Source: JAAOZP01 sp964616835
Lineage (GTDB): Archaea; Thermoproteota; EX4484-205; JAAOZP01
Length of the DNA: 19,776 nucleotides
Assembly (NCBI GenBank): GCA_964616835.1
Contig: CAZTSG010000025.1
Coordinates: forward strand, 1-19,776
Direction of reading: 5' to 3'
The position numbers and the translations under genes were made by a program. Numbering within the stretch: position 1 is the stretch's first letter; the number at the start of each line of letters is the position of its first letter. Shown piece after piece: positions 14,134 to 19,776 of the stretch. A model generated the notes under the pieces. It did not search any database and was not told the origin of the DNA. It saw only the letters and a list, made by a program, of their open reading frames with translations.

Positions 14134-14673
14134 ATGGCTGGCGCTCTTGAGGAGAAAGAGTATTTTTTACGATTGGAAACGTATTTTCCTAAGGGCCTGA
14201 AGAATTACTGGCTCCTTCTCTCCAAATCCTTGGAGGAGCTTTCAACGCATGTTTCGACCGGTTTCAATACGGAGGTCTACGAAGATTTCAACATGACTCT
14301 CTTCCATGAGGAAGAGCTTGAAGACTTCCTTCACTCATCCATACATTTTTCGAGAATCAGGAGTCCCACTGTTGTTGACGATATTATCGATAAGGTTCTT
14401 GAAATATCCGAATTAGTTGAAGCATATGTGTCCGTTAAAGGTAATGCTACACCGCTCCAAATTACTGGTGAAAACATTTATGTTGAAGGAGTCAACATTA
14501 GGGTTTTAAAATACGGTGATAAAGGCGTTTACACGTTTTCCTATAGGCTTTTTAAACAAAACAGGGGTCTTCGCTTGGCGGAGAAGATCTTGTCCAAAGC
14601 ATCTGGGAGAGGGCTTTTCAAGGGATTGAAACGTGCATTGAGGTTAAAAAGATGGCCGCTGCCAATTAGTTGA
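14134..14673 (+). CDS. Uncharacterised protein upstream of crenactin
   Basis: This is a 179-residue soluble protein I do not recognise. It has an acidic N-terminal two-thirds with predicted helices (NYWLLLSKSLEELSTHVS, VVDDIIDKVLEISELVEAYVS), a middle beta-rich stretch (LQITGENIYVEGVNIRVLKYGDKGVYTFSYRLFK) and a strongly basic tail (SKASGRGLFKGLKRALRLKRW). No signal or transmembrane segment is present. The acidic body and basic C-terminus suggest binding to a nucleic acid, a membrane surface or a partner protein. It is 107 bases upstream of crenactin on the same strand, with a TATA-like stretch between them, so coexpression is possible but not assured. A role with the actin filament is inference from position. 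Confidence 0.8.
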   Translation: MAGALEEKEYFLRLETYFPKGLKNYWLLLSKSLEELSTHVSTGFNTEVYEDFNMTLFHEEELEDFLHSSIHFSRIRSPTVVDDIIDKVLEISELVEAYVSVKGNATPLQITGENIYVEGVNIRVLKYGDKGVYTFSYRLFKQNRGLRLAEKILSKASGRGLFKGLKRALRLKRWPLPIS

Positions 14674-14726
14674 AGCGAGAGACCCCAATGAAAATGGTTT
14701 AATACTGAATCTTCCGTTTAACCATC

Positions 14727-14740
14727 ATCTTTTTTAAATA
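14727..14740 (+). promoter_or_regulatory. TATA-like promoter of the crenactin operon
   Basis: CATCTTTTTTAAAT is centred about 46 bases before the TTG at 14781. Initiation near 14761 would give a leader of about 20 bases that starts with AAGGAGAG (14761-14768), a plausible ribosome binding site. Confidence 0.4.
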
Positions 14741-14780
14741 GTTCTTAGAGGTCAACTAATAAGGAGAGTGCAGTAGAGGA

Positions 14781-16049
14781 TTGTCCGAGGCGTACAAGCG
14801 TTCCCACGTGTTCGGCATGGATTATGGGACAAGCTTCTTTAAATACGGCCCTATCTCGCTTGGAGAAGCTCCTGAAATCGTGGAGAATAGAGGGTACTTT
14901 CCGGATAAGGATGCGATAATGACTAGGGTAATGGGGGAGAGTAAAGAGGTTGTCGTAGGCAGGGATATACCTTTATATCTGGAAGCGAGGGAAGACCTTC
15001 CCTCTAGACTAGTCTATCCTTTTAGAAACGGTATAATAGAGAAGAATGAGAATCGGGCTTGGCAAGTTGTTGAAGAGATTTCCCGTATGGCTTTAAGAGA
15101 ATTTGGGCCTAAGGAAGAGGGTTTTAATGGTTTTTACGTCGTTGCTTCGCTCTCCGCAGTTGCGCCCAGGTACATGTATGAGAAGTTGTTCGACGTATAC
15201 AATAAGATAGATTCTGAAGAACATACTATAGCTGCCGCTACAATAATCCCCCAGCCCCTGGCGGTCGCTATATCGCATAAGGTTCCAACTAGTGTCGTCG
15301 TCGAATCCGGACACGGGAACACTCAGATAACGCCCATCTCCAGGTATCCAGTTAGAACGGCGATAATCGCCCTAAATAGGGGTGGGGGCGATGCAAACTC
15401 TATAACTGCAGAAATATTGAAAGACAGTGGTTACGGTGACTTAGCTAAAGAAGAAACCGTTGTTAGACAAGTTAAGGAGCAAATAGGCATCGTTCCCAGA
15501 AACCTTGAGGATGCGATAAAGTTTGGAAAGAACAATCCTGAGAAGCTCGCTATCGTTATAAGTATTCCTGGAACGAGGTTAAAGATAAGCCTAGAAGATA
15601 ACGGCTGGCTTAGGTTTCTAATAGGAGAATACGTTTTCAATCCTAATCATGAAGTTTTTCAAAGCTATTTCACGAGAGGTATGCCAAAGCCCGGCGACGT
15701 TAAAGTTGGAGACACGTTCTTCCTAGGAATGATCGATATGTCTGAGGCTATAGTTCAATCCATAGAGAAGTGTCCTGTGGAGCTTCAACCATATCTATAC
15801 AGGCAGATAATACTTTCAGGCGGTAATTTCGAATGGAAAGTGCCCCAGGGCCTTGAAAACGTTTGTGTAAACTCGGTCGATAAGATTAAAACCATGCTTA
15901 TGGAAAAAGGCTTGTCTGAAGTGGGCGTCACGATGGCTAGTTCACCAAAATACTCCGTATGGAGGGGATGCATAGTCTACGGCTACGCTGTTCCAGAAAG
16001 CTTCAAATGGAGTTGGGACCGGATGGAGGGATGGATGAGTTTTAGATGA
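14781..16049 (+). CDS. Crenactin (archaeal actin homologue)
   Basis: This 422-residue actin-fold ATPase should form cytoskeletal filaments. Actin motifs appear in order: phosphate-1 loop GMDYGTSFFKYG (12-23), the connect region with QPLAVAIS (158-165), phosphate-2 loop VVESGHGNTQITPI (173-186), GGGDANSIT (201-209), adenosine motif IILSGGNF (343-350), and the C-terminal SSPKYSVWRGCIVYG (387-401) that matches actin's KYSVWIGG. In the phosphate-2 loop the usual DxGxG aspartate is Glu (E175) and the second acidic position is His. An in-frame stop at 14760-14762 makes TTG 14781 the first possible start. The stop overlaps the next gene by ATGA. Crenactin is known from Thermoproteales, Thermofilales and Korarchaeum, where it is linked to rod-like cell shape. 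Confidence 0.93.
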   Translation: MSEAYKRSHVFGMDYGTSFFKYGPISLGEAPEIVENRGYFPDKDAIMTRVMGESKEVVVGRDIPLYLEAREDLPSRLVYPFRNGIIEKNENRAWQVVEEISRMALREFGPKEEGFNGFYVVASLSAVAPRYMYEKLFDVYNKIDSEEHTIAAATIIPQPLAVAISHKVPTSVVVESGHGNTQITPISRYPVRTAIIALNRGGGDANSITAEILKDSGYGDLAKEETVVRQVKEQIGIVPRNLEDAIKFGKNNPEKLAIVISIPGTRLKISLEDNGWLRFLIGEYVFNPNHEVFQSYFTRGMPKPGDVKVGDTFFLGMIDMSEAIVQSIEKCPVELQPYLYRQIILSGGNFEWKVPQGLENVCVNSVDKIKTMLMEKGLSEVGVTMASSPKYSVWRGCIVYGYAVPESFKWSWDRMEGWMSFR

Positions 16050-16702
16050 GCTTATCCGAAAGAACTCTTAGCAGGATTGAGAAATTCTTCTCGAAACAGG
16101 GGTTTGAACCATCAGGAGTACCCGAAGAGCCTGATGAGCTAATCCTATATAACGGTAGGGAAAAAGTCTTGGTTAAAATCGTTTTCGAAGAGGATGCTGA
16201 TAAGACTATCGTATACGATGCATGCGCCTCAGTTTTGGAGAAGGCTTCAGAATTCAGCATGGTTTATGTTGCTGTTCCCAGGAATTTGGGTGACAGAGTG
16301 GACACGGTGATTTTTATGAAGAGGGGGATTGGTTTAATAGTATACGATGACTGGAGTATTGAGGAAAAAATCTCTGCAAAGATGTTAAAGAAGACTCCGA
16401 TCGTAAAGAATCAGGAAATAGTTGGGTCGGAGGTTGTTGAGAGAAGCATTAGGAGGCTGGAATCCTCGATCAGAGAGATTTCTGAAAGAATAGATTCTCT
16501 AGAGAAAGCATACCTCTCTTTGTTGAGAGAAGTCAGGGAGATTAAATCTATCCTAGGGAAAAGAATTATGATTGTGGAGAAACCAGTCGAGCCCTCTGTT
16601 ACTAAGCCTGAAGAGACTGTTGAAACTGGAGGATTACCATCTTTCCTCAGGGACAATCCCTGGGTTGAAATACTTTCTAGAAGATCTGAAGAAAACCCTT
16701 AG
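16046..16702 (+). CDS. Arcadin-2-like crenactin partner
   Basis: The start codon overlaps the crenactin stop (ATGA, 16046-16049), indicating translational coupling. The 218 residues divide into an N-terminal alpha/beta domain (1-115; KVLVKIVFEED, VYVAVP, RGIGLIVYDDW), a predicted coiled coil (about 130-172; SIRRLESSIREISERIDSLE), a Pro/Glu/Thr-rich linker (175-195) and a short amphipathic C-terminal helix GLPSFLRDNPWVEILSRR (196-213). This layout matches what is known of arcadin-2, whose C-terminal peptide binds the hydrophobic groove of crenactin and promotes filament disassembly. Sequence identity to known arcadin-2 could not be tested, so the name rests on gene order and domain layout. The N-terminal domain is faintly like restriction-endonuclease-fold proteins. 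Confidence 0.7.
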   Translation: MSLSERTLSRIEKFFSKQGFEPSGVPEEPDELILYNGREKVLVKIVFEEDADKTIVYDACASVLEKASEFSMVYVAVPRNLGDRVDTVIFMKRGIGLIVYDDWSIEEKISAKMLKKTPIVKNQEIVGSEVVERSIRRLESSIREISERIDSLEKAYLSLLREVREIKSILGKRIMIVEKPVEPSVTKPEETVETGGLPSFLRDNPWVEILSRRSEENP

Positions 16703-16710
16703 CTCCAGAA

Positions 16711-17082
16711 TTACTTCTCCCTAAGGGCTTTCCTTAAAACTCTGAGGGGCAGAATTATACACCTGTATCTGGGGCTTTTCGAATCTGCTTTAAATAGTTT
16801 CAACAGCTCTTCCTCCTTAAGGCTCAGGGCTTCTTCAACAGTCTTCTCCTTAACCAGGTCTATGAGCATGGACGCTGAAGCCTTGCAGAACAAGCATGCT
16901 TCCGAAGTGAACTTTACATCGAGAATCTTATTGCCTTCAATCTTGAAATACATTCTCACCCTATCGCCGCATGAGTAGTCTATTTCTTCCGAAACCACGT
17001 CAGCGTTCTCGATCTCGCCATAATTTGGGGGAGTTTTAAAACGCTTAACCAGCTCCTCTACGAGGCTCCTCGAGTCCTCCAT
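16711..17082 (-). CDS. sufU: SufU/IscU-like iron-sulfur scaffold or sulfur-transfer protein
   Basis: This 123-residue protein of the IscU/SufU fold has the expected ligands: C38 with D40 (SCGDRV), C63 in EACLFCKASASML and C108 (RYRCIILPL). An additional C66 sits in the second motif. The pattern resembles SufU more than IscU: there is no LPPVK motif and there is an ASAS stretch after the cysteine. It is shorter than bacterial SufU (about 147). It begins 16 bases after the cysteine desulfurase stop, with GGGGAG as ribosome binding site, so the two form a sulfur-mobilising pair for Fe-S cluster assembly. In SufU proteins these residues bind zinc and accept sulfur from SufS; a scaffold role is the alternative. 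Confidence 0.88.
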   Translation of the reverse strand: MEDSRSLVEELVKRFKTPPNYGEIENADVVSEEIDYSCGDRVRMYFKIEGNKILDVKFTSEACLFCKASASMLIDLVKEKTVEEALSLKEEELLKLFKADSKSPRYRCIILPLRVLRKALREK

Positions 17083-17098
17083 GCTTGTCTCCCCATGA

Positions 17099-18313
17099 TC
17101 AAGTAAGCATGCTTAGCCTTTTCACGGACTCCAGAAACCTGTCTATTTCTTCCATGGTGTTGTATAGATAGAAGCTTACTCTTACAACAGCGTTGACGCC
17201 AAGTGTGTTGACGAGAGGCTCTGCGCACAATGCGCCAGACCTAACCATAATCCCGTCAGTATCAAGCATCTGGGCCACGTCATGAGGATGAATCCCCTCT
17301 ACGTTGAAGCTTACTATGCCCTTGTGCTTAACACTCTCCTCGGGTCCGTGAACCTTAACGATTTTCTTATCCAACCCTTCCATCAAATGCTTAACAAGAT
17401 TAGCCTCATGCTCAACTATGTTTTTAAGACCTATTTTATTCAAATAGTCTACAGCCGCCGCTAATCCCACTACTCCCTCGATATTCGGGGTTCCGGCTTC
17501 AAACCTGTATGGAATATCTTCATAAGTCTGGTTTTCCATGGTCACTGTCTTCACCATCCCTCCTCCCAGCTCCCACGGTTCCATTTTTTCAATTAGGTTC
17601 TTCCTAATGTAGAGTACTCCTATTCCCGTTGGCCCAAGCATCTTATGCCCGCTGAAAGCCACGAAATCCGGATTAACTTCCTCAACGTTAAACGGTATGT
17701 GGGGTATGCTTTGAGCAGCATCGATTACGAAGAGGCTTCCATGCTTGTGGGCAAGCCTGCAAAGCTCTTTGACGGGGTTCATAGTGCCCAAGACGTTTGA
17801 GACGTGAACCATTGTTAGAACATCGCATCCCTCCTCTAACCTCTTCTCCAACTCGTCTAAGTCAACGGTGAAATCGCTATTCATCCCGACTACGATGAGC
17901 CTCCCTCCTTTTTCCGAAACCATTCTCCTCCAAGGCAAGAGATTACTATGGTGCTCCATTATGCTGGTTACGACAGTAAGCTTTCTCCCTAGGAGTCTCG
18001 GCAATGCCTCCGCTAGAGAATTAAGACTCTCAGTAGTGTTTTTCGTAAAAACGATCTCATCCTCCCTTGCGCCTATGAAGCTCGCTATCTTCCTCCTAGA
18101 CTCTATGTATAAATCGGTTGCTTGCGCGCTCAGCGTATTTATGCTTCGTAAAACGTTCGAGTTATAGTTGAAATAATAGTCTCTTATGGCTTCAACCACC
18201 TGCCTCGGCTTTTGAGTTGTTGCAGCATTGTCAAAGTAAATTAGGTTTTTACCGTTTATCATTTTTTTTAATATGGGGAAATCTTCTCTGACAGCGTAGG
18301 GGTCGAATGTCAT
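17099..18313 (-). CDS. sufS: Cysteine desulfurase (SufS type)
   Basis: This 404-residue PLP enzyme takes sulfur from cysteine as an enzyme persulfide for Fe-S cluster and thio-cofactor synthesis. The PLP lysine is K224 in FSGHKMLGPTGIG; H121 (EHHSN) stacks on PLP and D198 (VIDAAQS) pairs with its nitrogen. The catalytic cysteine is C363 in VRSGALCAEPL, where the more usual group-II form is RxGHHCAQP; the His residues before the Cys are replaced by Ala-Leu. Length is normal. It is the first gene of a two-gene operon with the SufU-like gene. Its promoter lies in a near-perfect 24-base palindrome, suggesting tight control, perhaps by iron or Fe-S status (inference). Confidence 0.95.
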   Translation of the reverse strand: MTFDPYAVREDFPILKKMINGKNLIYFDNAATTQKPRQVVEAIRDYYFNYNSNVLRSINTLSAQATDLYIESRRKIASFIGAREDEIVFTKNTTESLNSLAEALPRLLGRKLTVVTSIMEHHSNLLPWRRMVSEKGGRLIVVGMNSDFTVDLDELEKRLEEGCDVLTMVHVSNVLGTMNPVKELCRLAHKHGSLFVIDAAQSIPHIPFNVEEVNPDFVAFSGHKMLGPTGIGVLYIRKNLIEKMEPWELGGGMVKTVTMENQTYEDIPYRFEAGTPNIEGVVGLAAAVDYLNKIGLKNIVEHEANLVKHLMEGLDKKIVKVHGPEESVKHKGIVSFNVEGIHPHDVAQMLDTDGIMVRSGALCAEPLVNTLGVNAVVRVSFYLYNTMEEIDRFLESVKRLSMLT

Positions 18314-18329
18314 AAACCGATTATAGTTT

Positions 18330-18353
18330 AAGGATGGCTTTAAAGCTATCCTT
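18330..18353 (-). promoter_or_regulatory. 24-base palindrome overlapping the sufS TATA box
   Basis: The outer arms AAGGAT (18330-18335) and ATCCTT (18348-18353) and the core GCTTTAAAGC (18337-18346) give a dyad with one mismatched pair over 24 bases. The core TTTAAA is centred about 28 bases before the sufS ATG, exactly where a TATA box is expected, so a protein bound here would compete with TBP. The outer arms match those at the PfkB promoter. Confidence 0.6.
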
Positions 18354-18399
18354 TAAAAAGACTTAAAAAATCATTGGCTGAAAGATAACCGCAATACTC

Positions 18400-18501
18400 A
18401 TGTTTAACAGGGTTGAAGAGAAGGCCTTTATTCCGATATTCGGTGGTTTCAGCACTCTTAGTAATGGCAGCGTTTCCACAAATCTTAATCTCTCGTTGTG
18501 A
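18400..18501 (+). CDS. Possible small ORF (33 aa) abutting ksgA
   Basis: ATG at 18400 opens a 33-codon frame that ends with TGA at 18499-18501, directly before the ksgA ATG at 18504. The peptide MFNRVEEKAFIPIFGGFSTL... ends in a Ser/Asn/Leu-rich tail and matches no family I know. The tight junction could couple translation to ksgA, or it may be chance. No clear ribosome binding site precedes it. The remainder of the 184-base sufS-ksgA spacer holds the sufS promoter palindrome only. Confidence 0.25.
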   Translation: MFNRVEEKAFIPIFGGFSTLSNGSVSTNLNLSL

Positions 18502-18503
18502 AA

Positions 18504-19370
18504 ATGATTCCTGAAGAAAATGCTGGTTCCCCATCATCTAGGCTTTTAGAAGAGACCATTCATCTGCTCAAAAAATACGGAATAAGGCCGAAGAAGAGGC
18601 TGAGTCAGAGTTTCATTGTGGATGAAAAATTGGTAAGACTGCTTATTGAGAGTGTTAAGCCCAAGCCTTCTGACGTGATTATTGAAATAGGTGCGGGGAT
18701 TGGAACTTTAACCCTTGAATTGGCTAAGCATGGTTCAAGGATTAAAGCGGTGGAGATAGACCCTGTTCTAATTAGAGTCTTAAAGGATCGTTTATCGTGT
18801 TTTGAAAACGTCGACGTGATTCAGGGAGATTTCCTCAAGATGGATTTGGAGGGAAATGTTTTCACTGGCAACATTCCTTATCACGTATCTACACCAATAA
18901 TATTTAAGATACTTAGGCAAAAATACGATAGGTCTGTTATAACTGTACAGAAAGAGGTTGCTGAGAGAATAGTTTCAAAACCGGGGACTAAAAGCTACGG
19001 TAGACTTACTGTTTCCATTAATATTTTAGCGGAGCCTTGTATAATTGGCTCATTCCCTCCTTCATCTTTTTACCCTACGCCCAAGGTCTCCCACTCTGTC
19101 ATTCTCCTGAAACCACTTGAAAAACCTGTTGATACTACGCTCCTAGAATGGTTGCTTAGAGCAATGTTTTCGCAGAGGAACAGGCTTGCCATAACGGTTT
19201 TGAGAAAAGCATTGGAGAAGCTGTACGGTGATATGGGTTTGTTGATTCATCGAGAAGTAAGTCGGCTTATACCAGGTGATAAAAGGGTCTTCGAGCTTAG
19301 CGTTCAGGATTTTCTGAGTCTTAGTCAAGCTATTTCAAGCCTTTTAAACGATATGGGTGCTTATTTTTAA
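18504..19370 (+). CDS. ksgA: Ribosomal RNA small-subunit dimethyladenosine transferase (KsgA/Dim1)
   Basis: This enzyme dimethylates the two adjacent adenosines in the loop of the last 16S rRNA helix during small-subunit maturation. It has LSQSFIVDEKLV, the N-terminal family motif (normally GQ-FL), the SAM-binding EIGAGIGTLTLELA (motif I), VEIDP (motif II), VIQGDFLKMD (motif III) and the catalytic GNIPYHVSTPI (NIPY, motif IV). FPPSSFYPTPKVSHSVILL and MFSQRNRLAITVLR complete the C-terminal rRNA-binding domain. About 288 residues, normal for the family. A GTG two codons upstream (18498) is an alternative start; the ATG is preferred by codon type. Neighbours give no functional link to sufS, which is divergent. 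Confidence 0.95.
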   Translation: MIPEENAGSPSSRLLEETIHLLKKYGIRPKKRLSQSFIVDEKLVRLLIESVKPKPSDVIIEIGAGIGTLTLELAKHGSRIKAVEIDPVLIRVLKDRLSCFENVDVIQGDFLKMDLEGNVFTGNIPYHVSTPIIFKILRQKYDRSVITVQKEVAERIVSKPGTKSYGRLTVSINILAEPCIIGSFPPSSFYPTPKVSHSVILLKPLEKPVDTTLLEWLLRAMFSQRNRLAITVLRKALEKLYGDMGLLIHREVSRLIPGDKRVFELSVQDFLSLSQAISSLLNDMGAYF

Positions 19371-19395
19371 TCCTTCTAAATAGCGTTTAGGAGAA

Positions 19396-19776
19396 ATGAG
19401 GATATTAATCACAAAGTCGATCGTTCTTCTTGTCGCATTGATTTTTCTTGTTATTCCTGTTCAGACTCAGGGAGATTCTAATGTGCCTCCTTCATACTCT
19501 TGGAGTAATCTTAGAGTTGACAGTGTGCAAATAAGCTATTCATTCAGCAAGGTGTTGTGGTTCGGTGGCACTGGCTATCTGCATATTAAGGCTGATGCCC
19601 CGGGTACTTACAGCGATACTAAGAGCACCACTGCCACAATAACTGTTCCCGAGGGTTTTTCCGCGGAAGTCTATGTCTGCGGGGACGACCGCACACCCCT
19701 GCCGACGGGCTGGGTTGTTAAGGGGAAATACTTGAAGGCCTACGTAGACGGGAAAGAAGTCTATAAGGACACTGGA
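19396..19776 (+). CDS. Secreted or surface protein of unknown function, N-terminal part
   Basis: The frame opens with ATG at 19396, 25 bases after the ksgA stop, and runs without a stop to the window end (127 codons). A classic signal peptide or membrane anchor is visible: MRILITKSIVLLVALIFLVIPVQTQG, with a short basic start followed by a hydrophobic core. The exported part is beta-rich and polar (SWSNLRVDSVQISYSFSKV, TTATITVPEGFSAEVYV) and looks like an extracellular immunoglobulin-like or S-layer-associated domain, though no family is certain. AGGAG lies only two bases before the ATG, unusually close. G+C rises towards the window end. Confidence 0.75.
   Translation, partial: MRILITKSIVLLVALIFLVIPVQTQGDSNVPPSYSWSNLRVDSVQISYSFSKVLWFGGTGYLHIKADAPGTYSDTKSTTATITVPEGFSAEVYVCGDDRTPLPTGWVVKGKYLKAYVDGKEVYKDTG

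Noticed and set aside
18346..18537. 63-codon minus-strand frame between sufS and ksgA
   Set aside because: It starts inside ksgA, has no promoter or ribosome binding site, and its end overlaps the sufS promoter palindrome. Composition does not look like a conserved protein.
1..19776. tRNA or rRNA genes, CRISPR array, insertion sequence or prophage
   Set aside because: No spaced direct repeats, transposase or phage motifs, and no cloverleaf-like segment noticed in the spacers.

Overview
The window looks like chromosomal DNA of a thermophilic archaeon of the TACK group (Crenarchaeota/Thermoproteota sense). The evidence is a crenactin gene overlapped by an arcadin-2-like gene, an archaeal-type inositol phosphatase, a KsgA/Dim1 methyltransferase, a dolichol-kinase-like membrane protein, and many genes whose likely TATA box lies only about 25-34 bases before the start codon (leaderless or short-leader transcripts). 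The crenactin/arcadin pair fits Thermoproteales, Thermofilales or Korarchaeum-like lineages better than Sulfolobales or Desulfurococcales. This placement is inference. The DNA is moderately AT-rich and densely packed. I see no tRNA, rRNA, IS element or CRISPR array.

Region 1 (1-7605) is a sugar and glycan catabolism cluster. It holds the end of a class II (fuculose/rhamnulose-phosphate type) aldolase, an FGGY sugar kinase, a xylose-isomerase-like TIM-barrel sugar isomerase, a GH29 alpha-L-fucosidase without signal peptide, a small charged helical protein, a DeoC-family aldolase, a PfkB sugar kinase and a single-domain GH20-like glycosidase without signal peptide. Together they suggest uptake of fucosylated, hexosamine-containing oligosaccharides, cytosolic trimming, and conversion of a 6-deoxyhexose through isomerase, kinase and aldolase to DHAP and lactaldehyde. 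No canonical FucI is present in the window, so the TIM-barrel protein is the candidate isomerase. The spacers in the middle of this cluster carry several inverted repeats, some sharing TTGTTAA/TTAACAA half-sites.

Region 2 (7629-12406) has a DMT/EamA permease, then a minus-strand block: a polyprenol (dolichol/phytol) kinase-like membrane protein, an Lrp/AsnC regulator, a flavodiiron protein (FprA) and an MFS permease whose stop overlaps the FprA start. Region 3 (12592-14040) has a macro-domain protein and an archaeal IMPase/FBPase, convergent around a 96-base spacer. That spacer holds a candidate C/D-box (K-loop) RNA with a stretch complementary to the 3' end of 16S rRNA.

Region 4 (14134-16702) holds an unrecognised gene, then crenactin and an arcadin-2-like protein overlapping by ATGA. 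Region 5 (16711-18313, minus) is a sufS-sufU-like iron-sulfur pair whose promoter is embedded in a long palindrome. Region 6 (18400-19776) has a possible small ORF, KsgA, and the start of a secreted or surface protein that runs off the window.
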